Source: Agromyces laixinhei (GTDB lineage Bacteria; Actinomycetota; Actinomycetes; Actinomycetales; Microbacteriaceae). Taken from it: DNA of 64,000 bases. Below, piece by piece: positions 19,070 to 28,742 of this stretch. A program made the translations under genes and the position numbers. Location of the stretch: NCBI RefSeq assembly GCF_006337065.1, contig NZ_CP040872.1, positions 2,046,001 to 2,110,000 on the forward strand. The letters run 5' to 3'. The notes beneath the pieces are model-generated. The model did no database searches, was not told the origin of the DNA, and was given only the letters and a program-made list of their open reading frames with translations. Within the stretch, counting starts at the first letter, position 1; every line of letters begins with the position of its first letter.

Positions 19070-21796
19070 ATGGTGGAAGGCAACGAGAAGAACACGAACG
19101 AACCCGAGGCCGGCAGCGGCTCGACCCGCCGGAGGGGCGGCCTCTTCGGCTCGCGCCGCGGCGGTCGCGCCAAATCCTCCACCAAGGCGGTGCCCGAGGT
19201 CACGACCCCGGCGGCGACTGAGAGCGCCGTGACGGATGCTGCGGCGCCCGTCGTCTCGGCTGACGAGAGCGCCGAGGCCCCGAGTGCCGATGCCGCGTTC
19301 GTCGAGGCGACAGGAACGCCGGAGGCCGGCGCTGCGGTCGATGCCGTGCCGGCCGAAGGGGCCGGCGCCGAGGCATCCGCTGAGCGTGACGCTGCTGCGA
19401 CCGAGACCGCCGCGGCAGCGGGGCACGCCGCAGCCGACGAACCGGTCTCGCCCATTCCGGCGGCGCTCACCACGACGTCGCTCGTCTTCCACGCGCCGCC
19501 CGTGCTCGCGGGCTTCGACCGAGCCGAACACGACGGCCGTGACGGTCGCGAGCGAGACGGCCGCGGCGGACGCGAGCGCGACGATGACGAGTCGTCGTCC
19601 GTTCGCCGGCGCACGCGTCGTCGGAGCGGCGAAGAGGGTCGCTCGAACACCGACGAGCCGGCGAACACGGTCGTCAAGGTACGCAAGCCCCGTGAGCCCG
19701 AACTCATCACCGAGCCGCAGAAGGTCAAGGGTTCGACGCGGCTCGAGGCGAAGAAGCAGCGCCGGCGCGACGGGCGCGACGCCGGCCGTCGCCGTGCTGT
19801 GATCACCGAGGCCGAGTTCCTCGCCCGCCGCGAGTCGGTCGATCGCTCGATGGTCGTGCGCGAGAAGGGCGGCCGCATCCAGATCGGCGTGCTCGAAGAC
19901 GGTGTGCTCGTCGAGCACTACGTGGCCCGCAATCAGGATGCCTCGCTCATCGGCAACGTCTACCTCGGCCGCGTGCAGAACGTGCTGCCGAGCATGGAAG
20001 CCGCCTTCGTCGACATCGGTCGTGGCCGCAACGCCGTGCTGTACTCGGGTGAGGTCGACTGGGAGGCCGCCGCCGAGAACGGCGAGAAGAACCAGCCGCG
20101 CCGAATCGAACTCGCGCTGAAGCCCGGCGACCGCGTGCTCGTGCAGGTCACGAAAGACCCGGTGGGCCACAAGGGCGCCCGCCTCACGAGCCAGGTCTCG
20201 CTGCCCGGCCGCTACCTCGTCTACGTGCCCAACGGCTCGATGAACGGCATCAGCCGCAAGCTCCCAGACACCGAGCGCGCACGTCTGAAGAAGATCCTCA
20301 AAGAAGTGCTCCCCGACAACCAGGGCGTCATCGTGCGCACTGCTGCCGAGGGCGCGACCGAAGAGCAGCTCACGCTCGACGTCAACCGCCTCATCGCGCA
20401 GTGGGCCGACGTCTCGACGCAGCTCGAGAAGGTACAGGCTCCCGCGCTGCTGCACTCCGAGCCCGACCTGCTCATCAAGATCGTGCGCGACGTCTTCAAC
20501 GAGGACTTCCAGAAGATGGTCATCGAGGGCGACGATGCGCGGCAGACCATCGAACGCTACCTCCGCGCAGTGGCTCCCGACCTGCTCGAGCGAGTCGAGG
20601 CCTTCGCGGGCGAGCGCGACTCCTTCGACGAGTTCCGCATCAGCGAGCAGATCGAGAAGGCGCTCGACCGCAAGGTCTGGCTGCCCTCGGGCGGCTCGCT
20701 CGTGATCGACCGCACCGAGGCGATGACCGTCGTCGACGTCAACACGGGCAAGTTCGTCGGCTCCGGCGGCAACCTCGAAGAGACCGTCACGAAGAACAAC
20801 CTCGAAGCGGCCGAAGAGATCGTGCGCCAGCTGCGCCTGCGAGACATCGGCGGCATCATCGTCGTCGACTTCATCGACATGGTGCTCGAGTCCAACCGCG
20901 ACCTCGTGCTGCGCCGCCTCGTCGAGTGCCTCTCGCGCGACCGCACGAAGCACCAGGTGGCCGAGGTCACCTCGCTCGGCCTCGTACAGATGACCCGCAA
21001 GAAGCTCGGTCTCGGACTGCTCGAGTCGTTCAGCGAGCCGTGCGAGATCTGTGCCGGGCGCGGCATCATCGTGCACCACGAACCGGTCATGAAGCACCGC
21101 CAGACATCGCAGTCGCAGCCCGAGCGGCGACGTGGTCGCGGGGGCAACCAGCAGCAGTCGCAGGCTCCGGCCGCGTCGACCCACGCCGGCACCCACGCGA
21201 TCACCGACGATGTGAAGAACGCGCTCGCGCAGATCGCGGCCTCGACGATCCCGCACACCGAGCACAAGCACGACGAACCGGCAGCGGATGCCGCAGGGCA
21301 GAAGTCGCCCGCTGCTGCGGCCGTCGACGGCGGCGCGCCGACGGCGGATGCCGCGGAGAAGCCGGCCGAGACCTCGGGTGGCGGCGGCCGTCGCCGCGGC
21401 CGCCATCGCCGGGTCTCGCAGGAACAGGGCGCGGCTGCCGCTGCCGCGGCCGTGCCGGTCGACGAGTCGTCGCCCGCGCCCGCCGCAGCGTCCGAGCCCG
21501 CTGCGGTGTCCGAGCCGGCAGGGGTGTCCGAGCCTGCCGGGGTCTCCGAGGTCGCGCAGATCCTCGACCTGCCCGTTCCGCCCGCATCGCGAAAGCGCCC
21601 CGCCCAGAGCGCAGAGACCGAGGTGCTCCTCGACTCGGTGCTCGATGCGCTTCCGGCCCCGAAGCGGGCCGGCGAAGGGCGCGCGCGCAGCCGTCGCGTC
21701 TCCACCGCGGCCCTCAGCACGACGGCCGGCGGCTCGCCCGTGATCACTCGGGCCGACGGCTCGGGTGACGACGCGGCATCCGACTCAGCCGAGTGA
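19070..21796 (+). CDS. rne: Rne/Rng family ribonuclease (RNase E/G)
   Basis: An endoribonuclease central to mRNA decay and rRNA/tRNA processing. The 908-residue protein has an Ala/Glu-rich disordered N-terminus of about 240 residues and an S1-like RNA-binding domain (GGRIQIGVLEDGVLVEHYVARN through AAFVDIGRGRNAVLY, about 267-325). The catalytic DNase I-like region contains VVDVNTGKFVGSGGN and IIVVDFIDM, and the zinc-link is CEIC at residues 658-661. A second low-complexity tail includes three 6-residue SEPA-type repeats and a basic stretch GGGGRRRGRHRR. The catalytic core in the middle of two disordered arms matches actinobacterial RNase E. The stop overlaps the convergent DUF4031 gene by 12 bp. 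Confidence 0.95.
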   Translation: MVEGNEKNTNEPEAGSGSTRRRGGLFGSRRGGRAKSSTKAVPEVTTPAATESAVTDAAAPVVSADESAEAPSADAAFVEATGTPEAGAAVDAVPAEGAGAEASAERDAAATETAAAAGHAAADEPVSPIPAALTTTSLVFHAPPVLAGFDRAEHDGRDGRERDGRGGRERDDDESSSVRRRTRRRSGEEGRSNTDEPANTVVKVRKPREPELITEPQKVKGSTRLEAKKQRRRDGRDAGRRRAVITEAEFLARRESVDRSMVVREKGGRIQIGVLEDGVLVEHYVARNQDASLIGNVYLGRVQNVLPSMEAAFVDIGRGRNAVLYSGEVDWEAAAENGEKNQPRRIELALKPGDRVLVQVTKDPVGHKGARLTSQVSLPGRYLVYVPNGSMNGISRKLPDTERARLKKILKEVLPDNQGVIVRTAAEGATEEQLTLDVNRLIAQWADVSTQLEKVQAPALLHSEPDLLIKIVRDVFNEDFQKMVIEGDDARQTIERYLRAVAPDLLERVEAFAGERDSFDEFRISEQIEKALDRKVWLPSGGSLVIDRTEAMTVVDVNTGKFVGSGGNLEETVTKNNLEAAEEIVRQLRLRDIGGIIVVDFIDMVLESNRDLVLRRLVECLSRDRTKHQVAEVTSLGLVQMTRKKLGLGLLESFSEPCEICAGRGIIVHHEPVMKHRQTSQSQPERRRGRGGNQQQSQAPAASTHAGTHAITDDVKNALAQIAASTIPHTEHKHDEPAADAAGQKSPAAAAVDGGAPTADAAEKPAETSGGGGRRRGRHRRVSQEQGAAAAAAAVPVDESSPAPAAASEPAAVSEPAGVSEPAGVSEVAQILDLPVPPASRKRPAQSAETEVLLDSVLDALPAPKRAGEGRARSRRVSTAALSTTAGGSPVITRADGSGDDAASDSAE
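21491..21544 (+). repeat. three 18-bp tandem repeats in rne
   Basis: Units at 21491-21508, 21509-21526 and 21527-21544 each start TCCGAGCC and encode SEPAAV, SEPAGV and SEPAGV in the disordered C-terminal arm. The DNA units differ at several third positions, so the repeat is not recent. Confidence 0.8.
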
Positions 21797-22078
21797 CGAC
21801 CGGGCTGCGCGCTCGCGCCGTTCACGCGGTGTGACGCGCAGCCCGCTGCTGCCCAGTCGCCGCACGAGCTCTCGCGGCGAGACCGGCACGGCCCCCGCCG
21901 CCACGAGGTCGTCGTATCGTTCGACCGGCACGTCGTAGTGGTCGAGATCGAACGATCTCGACGGCAGCCCGGCACTCTCAGCGAACTCGCGGAGTTCGGA
22001 GATCGACTCGTCGCTGACGAGATGCGCCCAGACGGTGCCGTGCTTCGGCCACAGCGGTGTGTCGATGAGCACGGTCAT
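21785..22078 (-). CDS. DUF4031 protein
   Basis: A 97-residue protein. It begins MTVLIDTPLWPKHGTVWAHLVSDESISELREFA and has HYDVPVERYDDLVAAGAVPVSPRELVRRL, the conserved blocks of DUF4031, a small uncharacterised family common in actinobacteria. The fold and function are not known to me. Its 3' end overlaps the end of rne by 12 bp on the opposite strand, and it is divergent from the L21 promoter. Confidence 0.85.
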   Translation of the reverse strand: MTVLIDTPLWPKHGTVWAHLVSDESISELREFAESAGLPSRSFDLDHYDVPVERYDDLVAAGAVPVSPRELVRRLGSSGLRVTPRERRERAARSSLG

Positions 22079-22125
22079 GGCCCGATCCTACGTGCATGCC
22101 CGCGACTCGCCGGTGGCTCTCGCGT

Positions 22126-22155
22126 TTGACCGACCCCCGCGACATCCGGTAAACT
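22126..22155 (+). promoter_or_regulatory. rplU promoter
   Basis: A -35 TTGACC (22126-22131) and -10 TAAACT (22150-22155) are 18 bp apart, the best sigma-70-type match in the window. Transcription would start near 22162 and leave a leader of about 185 nt before rplU. Confidence 0.75.
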
Positions 22156-22161
22156 CGACCG

Positions 22162-22346
22162 TTGGTGCCGCCGCTTATCCCGGTGCGCCCATCCGCAGGC
22201 CTCCAGAACTCAGGTCCCTGAGTTCCAGAGACGCCTGCACACAGTTTTCTGGCAGTGACGACCCTCTCCTTCCCGCTGGGGTCCCGCGCAGTGACACCCC
22301 ATCAGACAGTCGGAGCCCTCGGGTTCCCCAGAGATAGGTACGAGTA
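22162..22346 (+). promoter_or_regulatory. structured 5' leader of rplU-rpmA
   Basis: The leader contains a clear hairpin at 22201-22230: inner stem AACTCAG/CTGAGTT (22207-22224) with loop GTCC, and an outer CTC/GAG pair across a 2x2 internal loop. No reading frame in it looks real. Ribosomal protein leaders often bind their own protein; an L21-type leader is known from Firmicutes, and equivalence here is a guess. Confidence 0.5.
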
Positions 22347-22655
22347 GTGGTTTACGCAGTAGTGCGCGCCGGCGGCCGGCAGGAGAAGGTCGAAGTCGGC
22401 ACCATCGTCACGATGGACCGCATCAAGGCAGACGAAGACGGCAACGTCACGCTCGCCGCGGTGCTCCTCGTCGACGGCGACAAGATCACCTCCGACGCCA
22501 AGGCGCTCGAGAAGGTCACGGTCACGGCCGAGGTGCTCAACGATCTCCGCGGTCCGAAGATCGTGATTCAGAAGTTCAAGAACAAGACCGGCTACAAGAA
22601 GCGTCAGGGGCACCGTCAGGACCTCACGCGCGTCAAGGTCACCGGAATCAAGTAA
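22347..22655 (+). CDS. rplU: 50S ribosomal protein L21
   Basis: A 102-residue component of the large ribosomal subunit that contacts 23S rRNA. It matches the family from [21 protein letters not shown] to the basic C-terminal block [26 protein letters not shown]. The start is a GTG at 22347. It is followed 18 bp later by rpmA, the usual partner, and then obgE. Confidence 0.97.
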   Translation: MVYAVVRAGGRQEKVEVGTIVTMDRIKADEDGNVTLAAVLLVDGDKITSDAKALEKVTVTAEVLNDLRGPKIVIQKFKNKTGYKKRQGHRQDLTRVKVTGIK

Positions 22656-22673
22656 GGGCCTGGGAGAAGCGAA

Positions 22674-22931
22674 ATGGCACACAAAAAGGGAGCAAGCTCC
22701 ACCCGCAACGGTCGTGACTCCAACGCGCAGCGCCTCGGCGTGAAGCGCTTCGGCGGCCAGGTCGTCGGCGCCGGCGAGATCATCGTCCGCCAGCGCGGCA
22801 CCCACTTCCACCCGGGCGCGGGCGTCGGTCGCGGTGGCGACGACACCCTGTTCGCGCTCGAGGCCGGTGCGGTGCAGTTCGGCAACAAGGGCGGCCGCAA
22901 GGTCGTCAACATCGTGGCGGTCGGCGAATAG
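22674..22931 (+). CDS. rpmA: 50S ribosomal protein L27
   Basis: An 85-residue ribosomal protein whose N-terminus reaches the peptidyl-transferase centre. The sequence [29 protein letters not shown] is diagnostic. There is no cleavable N-terminal extension of the Firmicutes type, since Ala-His-Lys-Lys directly follows the Met. A hairpin terminator candidate at 22948-22975 separates it from obgE. Confidence 0.97.
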   Translation: MAHKKGASSTRNGRDSNAQRLGVKRFGGQVVGAGEIIVRQRGTHFHPGAGVGRGGDDTLFALEAGAVQFGNKGGRKVVNIVAVGE

Positions 22932-22947
22932 TCGATCGATGTTCATC

Positions 22948-22975
22948 GTGAGGGCGGGCTTCGGCCCGCCCTCAC
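22948..22975 (+). terminator. hairpin between rpmA and obgE
   Basis: A perfect 12-bp stem, GTGAGGGCGGGC pairing with GCCCGCCCTCAC, closed by a UUCG tetraloop. It is followed by GTGTTT rather than a long T run, so it may be a leaky terminator or an mRNA-stabilising or processing element that lowers obgE expression relative to the ribosomal proteins. Confidence 0.7.
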
Positions 22976-23003
22976 GTGTTTCACTCGGTTTGGAGAATGC
23001 AGC

Positions 23004-24608
23004 ATGGTCAGCTTCGTCGACGAGGTGACGCTGTTCCTGCGTGCCGGTCACGGCGGGAACGGCTGCGTCTCCGTTCGCCGAGAGAAGTTCAAGCCGCTCG
23101 CGGGCCCCGACGGCGGCAACGGCGGCAACGGCGGCGACATCGTGCTCGTCGCCGACCCGCAGGCGACCACGCTGCTCGGCTACCACGGGCGCCCGCATCG
23201 CTCCTCGGCCAACGGTCAGCCCGGCATGGGTGACAACCGGTCGGGAGCCCTCGGCGAGACCCTCGAGCTCCCGGTGCCGATCGGCACGGTCGTGAAAGAC
23301 GCGAACGGCGTCGAACTCGCCGACCTCACCGAGCCCGGCACGCGCTTCGTCGCGGCCGCGGGCGGCCTCGGCGGTCTCGGTAACGCCGCCCTCGCGACCA
23401 CGAAGCGAAAGGCGCCCGGCTTCGCGCTGCTCGGCACCCTCGGCGACGAGGCCGACATCACGCTCGAGCTCAAGACCATCGCCGACGTCGCGCTCGTCGG
23501 CTACCCGTCTGCGGGCAAGTCGAGCCTCGTCGCCGCCATGTCGGCGGCGCGACCGAAGATCGCCGACTATCCGTTCACCACGTTGCACCCGAACCTCGGC
23601 GTGGTGCAGGCGGGCGACCACCGCTTCACGGTGGCCGATGTTCCGGGGCTCATCGAGGGCGCCAGCGAGGGCAAGGGGCTCGGGCTCGAGTTCCTGCGTC
23701 ACGTCGAACGCTGCTCGGCGCTGTTGCACGTGCTCGACTGCGCGACCCTCGAACCCGGCCGCGACCCGATCACCGACCTCGAGGTCATCCTCGCTGAACT
23801 CGCCGCCTACCAGGTGCCCGAGGGACAGGTGCCGCTCCTCGAGCGCCCCCAGCTCATCGCGCTCAACAAGATCGATGTGCCAGAAGCGCATGAACTCGCC
23901 GACTTCGTGCGTCCCGAGCTCGAGTCGCGGGGCTACCGCGTCTTCGAGATCTCGACCGTCAGCCACGAGGGGCTCCGCCAGCTCGGCTTCGCGCTCGGCG
24001 AGCTCGTCGACACGGCGCGTGCCGAAGTCGCGGCGACGCCGGTGCCCGAGCGCATCGTCCTCCGGCCGAAGGCCTCGAGCGACCCGGGCTTCACCGTGCG
24101 CGCCGAAGGCGGCAGCTACGGCACCATGTACCGGGTGCTCGGCAAGAAGCCCGAGCGCTGGGTGCAGCAGACCGACTTCACGAACGACGAGGCCGTCGGC
24201 TTCCTCGCCGACCGTCTTGCGAAGCTCGGCGTCGAAGACGCACTCGTGCGCGCCGGCGCCGAAGCCGGATCGACCGTCGTGATCGGCAAGGGATCGGGCG
24301 TCGTCTTCGACTGGGAGCCCACGCTCACCTCGACGGCCGAGCTCATCACCGCGCCGCGCGGCACCGACGCCAGACTCGACGAGAACCGCCGCGCCACCCG
24401 CGCCGAGCGCCGCGACGAGTACTACGAGCGCATGGACGCCAAGGCCGAGGCCCGCGCCGAACTCGAGCGAGAGCGCGCCGCGGGCATGTGGTCCGAACTC
24501 GACGAGCAGACCGCGGCCGAAGCCGCCGAGGGCGATGCCGTCGACGTGCCGGCGAAGTCTGCACTCTCCGACGCCGGAGAGGACTCGAGCGACGAGGCAC
24601 GGGAATGA
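23004..24608 (+). CDS. obgE: GTPase Obg/CgtA
   Basis: An essential ribosome-associated GTPase acting in 50S assembly and stress signalling. The 534-residue protein has the glycine-rich Obg fold (residues 1-158, [26 protein letters not shown]). The GTPase domain follows, with G1 GYPSAGKSS at about 166-174, G3 DVPGLIEGA and G4 NKID. A C-terminal OCT domain (about 355-435, [36 protein letters not shown]) precedes an acidic tail. The ATG at 23004 is supported by the family N-terminus. The stop overlaps proB as ATGA. Confidence 0.97.
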   Translation: MVSFVDEVTLFLRAGHGGNGCVSVRREKFKPLAGPDGGNGGNGGDIVLVADPQATTLLGYHGRPHRSSANGQPGMGDNRSGALGETLELPVPIGTVVKDANGVELADLTEPGTRFVAAAGGLGGLGNAALATTKRKAPGFALLGTLGDEADITLELKTIADVALVGYPSAGKSSLVAAMSAARPKIADYPFTTLHPNLGVVQAGDHRFTVADVPGLIEGASEGKGLGLEFLRHVERCSALLHVLDCATLEPGRDPITDLEVILAELAAYQVPEGQVPLLERPQLIALNKIDVPEAHELADFVRPELESRGYRVFEISTVSHEGLRQLGFALGELVDTARAEVAATPVPERIVLRPKASSDPGFTVRAEGGSYGTMYRVLGKKPERWVQQTDFTNDEAVGFLADRLAKLGVEDALVRAGAEAGSTVVIGKGSGVVFDWEPTLTSTAELITAPRGTDARLDENRRATRAERRDEYYERMDAKAEARAELERERAAGMWSELDEQTAAEAAEGDAVDVPAKSALSDAGEDSSDEARE

Positions 24609-25423
24609 CCCTCGCCACGCGCGATGAGATTCCCGCGGCCACCCGCATCGTCGTCAAGGTCGGCTCCTCGTCGATCAGCGGCGACAACGCCGAGCAGATC
24701 GGCCTCCTCGTCGACGCACTCGCGACGGCGCACGCGCGCGGCGCAGAGATCGTGCTCGTCTCCTCAGGTGCGATCGCCACGGCGATCCCGTTCCTGAGCC
24801 TCGACGGCCGGCCCACCGACCTCGCCACGCAGCAGGCGGCGGCCGCCGTCGGGCAGAACGTGCTCATGTGGCGATACCAGACGAGCCTCGACCGCTACGG
24901 CGTGCTCGCGGGGCAGGTGCTGCTCACGGCGGGCGACCTCGAGAACGCGACGCCCCGATCGAACGCGCAGCGCGCGATGGACCGGTTGCTCGCCCTCCGC
25001 ATCCTGCCGATCGTGAACGAGAACGACACCGTCGCGACGCACGAGATCCGCTTCGGCGACAACGATCGGCTCGCCGCCCTCGTTGCCGAGCTCATCGGCG
25101 CCGAGCTGCTCGTGCTGCTCTCCGACGTCGATGCGCTGTACACGAAGCCGCCGTACCTCGACGGCGCGCGCCGCATCGACCACGTCGCGCACGGTGACGA
25201 ACTCGCCGGAGTGGAGATCGGTTCGGTCGGCCGGGCAGGGGTGGGCACCGGGGGAGCCGAGACCAAGGTCTCGGCCGCTCGCATCGCGGCCGACGCCGGC
25301 ACGGCTGTGCTGATCACGGCCACGCCCCTCGTCGCCGAGGCGCTCGCGGGCCACGACGTCGGCACCTGGTTCGACGCGGCGTCCGAGGGGCGCACGGCGG
25401 AGCACGACGCGCCCCTCGCCTAG
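24605..25423 (+). CDS. proB: glutamate 5-kinase
   Basis: Phosphorylates glutamate, the first step of proline synthesis. The 272-residue protein has the amino-acid kinase pattern: [10 protein letters not shown] at the N-terminus, [11 protein letters not shown], the glutamate-binding [17 protein letters not shown] and [13 protein letters not shown]. It ends soon after the kinase domain and lacks the C-terminal PUA domain present in the roughly 370-residue enzymes, which may alter feedback behaviour. The ATG overlaps the obgE stop. Confidence 0.95.
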   Translation: MTLATRDEIPAATRIVVKVGSSSISGDNAEQIGLLVDALATAHARGAEIVLVSSGAIATAIPFLSLDGRPTDLATQQAAAAVGQNVLMWRYQTSLDRYGVLAGQVLLTAGDLENATPRSNAQRAMDRLLALRILPIVNENDTVATHEIRFGDNDRLAALVAELIGAELLVLLSDVDALYTKPPYLDGARRIDHVAHGDELAGVEIGSVGRAGVGTGGAETKVSAARIAADAGTAVLITATPLVAEALAGHDVGTWFDAASEGRTAEHDAPLA

Positions 25424-25432
25424 GCTGTTGCC

Positions 25433-26701
25433 ATGGAGCAACCCGACCTCGACGTCTCGGTGATCGATGCCCGCCTCGCCGCGGCGAAAGACGCTTCGCG
25501 GCGCCTCGCGCGAGCGTCGACCGCCGAGAAGGACGCGGCACTCGAACAGGTGGCGCAGTTGCTCGCCGAGCGGTCGGCCGCGATCATCGAGGCGAATGCG
25601 CACGACCTCGAGGCGGGTCGCGCCACCGGCATCGGCGCTGGTCTGCTCGACCGCCTCGCCCTCGACGACCGGCGCGTCGCAGCCCTGTCAGGCGCGGTGC
25701 GCGAGGTCATCGGCCTCACCGACCCGGTGGGCGACACGGTCAGCGGCCGCTCACTGCCGAACGGGGTGCGCATCGACCAGATCCGGGTGCCGCTCGGCGT
25801 CATCGGTGCGATCTACGAGGCCAGGCCCAACGTCACGATCGACATCGCCGTGCTCGCCCTGAAGAGCGGCAACGCCGTGGTGCTGCGCGGCGGTACCGCT
25901 GCCGAGCAGACGAACCGAGTGCTCCTCGGCGTGCTCCGCGACGCGCTCGACGCCGTCGGCCTGCCCGCCGACGCCGTGCAGACCGTCGACGACTTCGGGC
26001 GCGCAGGTGCCCGCCACCTCATGCAGGCGCGCGACTACGTCGACGTGCTGATCCCTCGCGGCAGCGCCGGACTCATCCGGGCGGTCGTCGACGAGGCGAA
26101 GGTGCCGGTCATCGAGACCGGAGCCGGGGTCGTGCACATGTTCCTCGACGAGAGTGCAAGAGAAGACTGGGCGGTCGAACTCGTGCACAACGCCAAGACC
26201 CAGCGTCCGAGCGTGTGCAACGCGCTCGAGACCGTGCTCGTGCACGCCGATGCCGCCGCGCGGCTGCTGCCGCCGGTACTCGCTCGCCTCGAGGCATCCG
26301 GAGTCACCGTGCACGGCGACGAACGGGTCCGTGCGATCCGGCCCGAGGTGCTGCCCGTGACCGATGAGGACTGGGCGACCGAGCACATGTCACTCGAGAT
26401 CTCGGTCGGCGTCGTGGATTCGATCGAAGATGCGATGCGACACATCCGCCGCTACTCGACGAAGCACACCGAGTCGATCGTCACGAACGATCTCGGCAAC
26501 GCCGAGCGATTCCTGAACGAGGTCGACGCGGCCGCCGTCATGGTGAACGCATCGACCAGATTCACCGACGGCGCCGAGTTCGGCTTCGGCGCCGAGGTCG
26601 GCATCTCGACGCAGAAGCTGCATGCGCGGGGACCCATGGGGCTTCCCGAACTGACCAGCACCAAGTGGATCGTGCGTGGGGCCGGTCATGTGCGCGGCTG
26701 A
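25433..26701 (+). CDS. proA: glutamate-5-semialdehyde dehydrogenase
   Basis: Reduces glutamyl phosphate with NADPH, the second step to proline. The 422-residue protein has the ALDH-type catalytic cysteine at residue 262 (RPSVCNALETVLVH) and the family blocks GVIGAIYEARPNVTID and STRFTDGAEFGFGAEVGIST. Although only 9 bp separate it from proB, a -10 TAGGCT at 25421-25426 lies 6 nt before the ATG, so it probably also has its own leaderless transcript. Confidence 0.97.
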   Translation: MEQPDLDVSVIDARLAAAKDASRRLARASTAEKDAALEQVAQLLAERSAAIIEANAHDLEAGRATGIGAGLLDRLALDDRRVAALSGAVREVIGLTDPVGDTVSGRSLPNGVRIDQIRVPLGVIGAIYEARPNVTIDIAVLALKSGNAVVLRGGTAAEQTNRVLLGVLRDALDAVGLPADAVQTVDDFGRAGARHLMQARDYVDVLIPRGSAGLIRAVVDEAKVPVIETGAGVVHMFLDESAREDWAVELVHNAKTQRPSVCNALETVLVHADAAARLLPPVLARLEASGVTVHGDERVRAIRPEVLPVTDEDWATEHMSLEISVGVVDSIEDAMRHIRRYSTKHTESIVTNDLGNAERFLNEVDAAAVMVNASTRFTDGAEFGFGAEVGISTQKLHARGPMGLPELTSTKWIVRGAGHVRG

Positions 26702-26752
26702 CTTCGCTAGACTGTCTGGAGCACGACCCGCAGGATTCGAAAGGAACGGCGA

Positions 26753-26971
26753 ATGAGCCTCATCACCGCAGCGCAGACCGCGACGGTGTTCACCGAGACG
26801 GTGCACGCGAGAGAACTGCCGATCGAATCCTGGGTCTACGGTCTCATCGCGCTCGTCGTCTTCGCCGCCCTCGGCTTCGTCGTCGCGTCGTACCGCGACG
26901 TGGCCAACCGCCACGCCGCCAAGGCCGCGGCCTACGCCGCACGTCACGGAGACGAGCACGGCGGCCACTGA
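26753..26971 (+). CDS. small single-span membrane protein, unknown function
   Basis: A 72-residue protein with one hydrophobic helix ([21 protein letters not shown], about residues 27-47), an outside-facing N-terminus and a His/Ala-rich cytoplasmic tail ending GDEHGGH. AAGGA at 26740-26744 gives a good ribosome site, and a -10 TAGACT lies at 26708-26713. It precedes nadD by 16 bp and probably shares its transcript. I do not recognise a named family. Confidence 0.75.
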   Translation: MSLITAAQTATVFTETVHARELPIESWVYGLIALVVFAALGFVVASYRDVANRHAAKAAAYAARHGDEHGGH

Positions 26972-26987
26972 GGCGGGCGAGCACGCG

Positions 26988-27587
26988 ATGACGGTCGCGG
27001 AGCGCCGGCCGCGCGTCGGGGTCATGGGCGGCACGTTCGACCCGATCCACCACGGCCACCTGGTCGCGGCGAGCGAGGTCGCGCAGTCGCTCGACCTCGA
27101 CGAGGTCGTGTTCGTGCCGACCGGGCAGCCGAGCTACAAGTCGAACGTCACGCAGGCCGAACACCGCTACCTCATGACCGTGATCGCCACGGCGTCGAAC
27201 CCGAGGTTCACGGTGAGCCGGGTCGACATCGACCGCGAGAAGCCGACCTTCACGATCGACACGCTGCGCGACGTTCGCGCTGAGCGGCCCGACGCCGACC
27301 TCTACTTCATCACCGGGGCAGACGCGATCGCGCAGATCCTGTCGTGGAAAGACGTGCAAGAGCTCTGGGACCTCGCCCACTTCGTTGCTGTGAGTCGTCC
27401 GGGACATGTGCTGTCTGTTTCTGGATTGCCCGAGCAAGACGTAAGCTTGTTGGAAGTTCCGGCACTGGCGATTTCGTCGACCGACTGCCGGAGCAGGGTG
27501 CGCCGGGGATTCCCGGTGTGGTACTTGGTGCCCGATGGGGTCGTCCAGTACATCTCCAAGCACCATCTCTACCGGAGTGTCGAATGA
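26988..27587 (+). CDS. nadD: nicotinate-nucleotide adenylyltransferase
   Basis: Joins nicotinate mononucleotide and ATP to deamido-NAD. The 199-residue protein has the nucleotidyltransferase motif [12 protein letters not shown] at about residues 14-25 and the C-terminal [13 protein letters not shown]. The conserved neighbourhood (obgE, proBA, nadD, rsfS) supports the call. Its stop overlaps the next gene as ATGA. Confidence 0.96.
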   Translation: MTVAERRPRVGVMGGTFDPIHHGHLVAASEVAQSLDLDEVVFVPTGQPSYKSNVTQAEHRYLMTVIATASNPRFTVSRVDIDREKPTFTIDTLRDVRAERPDADLYFITGADAIAQILSWKDVQELWDLAHFVAVSRPGHVLSVSGLPEQDVSLLEVPALAISSTDCRSRVRRGFPVWYLVPDGVVQYISKHHLYRSVE

Positions 27588-28708
27588 CGTCGTCGCAAGA
27601 TCCGCCGCTGACGCGCCGCGAAATGCGCGAACGCGAGCGACTGCTGGAGCAGCAGACGAGTTCGGCGAGCCCGGAAGCCGCGGGGCAGACGCTTCCCGTG
27701 CCCGACGCGCCGCGTTCTGCCGCAGTGCCCCCGCCGCCGGTTCCGGCCGCCCCGGCCCAGTCGGCGCCGACGCCCGCGGTGCCCGCCCAGTCGGTGCCGG
27801 CATCCGCTGTACCGGCACCGTCGTTGCCGGTCTCAACGACGAGCCCGGTGTATGCACCGCCTCGCCCCGCCGGTGGCTTCGGTGCACCCGCTGCTCCGTT
27901 CCCCTCCGCTCCGCCCGTGCCTTCCGCACCGCCCGCTGCAGTGCCCCCGCAGAACGCGTTCGCGCCGCGACCCGCGGCGCCGCAGGCACCCGGAGCGGCT
28001 CCGCAACCACCGGCGCAGCCGGCGCCCGGCGCGACGAGTCCCGAACGCACCCTCACGCGCCGTGAGCTTCGCGACATGCTCGACGGTCATCAGGTCGACG
28101 AGTTCGACGACGCAGAGGCCGAAGCACCGGGCGCGACTCGCGAGCTGCCGGGTCGTGCAGCCTCGTTGCCGGTTTCAGCGCCCCCGATGCATCCGGGTCA
28201 GGCAGACGATGCGGCCGACTCGCCATCACCCGCCGTCGGGCACTGGACCAGTCAGCTGAACGCGCCGGCCGAGGCGGCTGAGCCGTTCGACCAGCTGCTT
28301 TCTCGCGGAGGCGTCAGCCAGGGCGTGCCGACGACCACCAACGCGCTGATCCTGCCGACGTTGCCCGACCACGGCTCGTTCGGAGCCACTCCGCTCGAGT
28401 CGAGCGAGATCATCGCCACCGGTTCGATCGACCTGCCGCGTTCCTACGGCGCAGCAGGCGTGCACCCGAGCCGCGTCGACTCCTCAGATGTCGACCGACT
28501 CTTCGACCAGGCAGAAGAGGTCAGCACCGGCGCTGCGCCGGTTGCCGCGACGCGTGCCATCAGCACCCAGGGCGCGGCCCGCGCCATGATCTCCCCGCCG
28601 AAGAAAGAGGGCATGAACGTTCCGCTCGTGCTCGCCGTGACCGCCGGCGTGCTCACGCTCGGCGTTGTCGCCACCCTCGTCATCGGCGCCGTCTCGGGGC
28701 TGTTCTGA
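27584..28708 (+). CDS. Pro/Ala-rich C-terminally anchored membrane protein
   Basis: A 374-residue protein of unknown function. The N-terminus is charged and helical ([16 protein letters not shown]). A Pro/Ala-rich region follows (residues 30-160), then a second copy of the same kind of motif, [13 protein letters not shown] at about 158-170. A single membrane segment lies at the extreme C-terminus ([25 protein letters not shown]). The two TRRE-type motifs flanking a flexible stretch are the most notable feature. It overlaps nadD as ATGA and precedes rsfS by 34 bp. A divisome or envelope role is conceivable but not shown. Confidence 0.8.
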   Translation: MTSSQDPPLTRREMRERERLLEQQTSSASPEAAGQTLPVPDAPRSAAVPPPPVPAAPAQSAPTPAVPAQSVPASAVPAPSLPVSTTSPVYAPPRPAGGFGAPAAPFPSAPPVPSAPPAAVPPQNAFAPRPAAPQAPGAAPQPPAQPAPGATSPERTLTRRELRDMLDGHQVDEFDDAEAEAPGATRELPGRAASLPVSAPPMHPGQADDAADSPSPAVGHWTSQLNAPAEAAEPFDQLLSRGGVSQGVPTTTNALILPTLPDHGSFGATPLESSEIIATGSIDLPRSYGAAGVHPSRVDSSDVDRLFDQAEEVSTGAAPVAATRAISTQGAARAMISPPKKEGMNVPLVLAVTAGVLTLGVVATLVIGAVSGLF

Positions 28709-28742
28709 TCCGAGATCTCCATCACGCACCGGAAGTGAGCGC

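Noticed and set aside
18803..21406. 867-codon frame opposite rne
   Set aside because: Antisense of the verified RNase E gene, no recognisable domain, and it would also overlap the rne leader.
22302..23966. 554-codon frame opposite rplU, rpmA and obgE
   Set aside because: Shadow of three certain genes.
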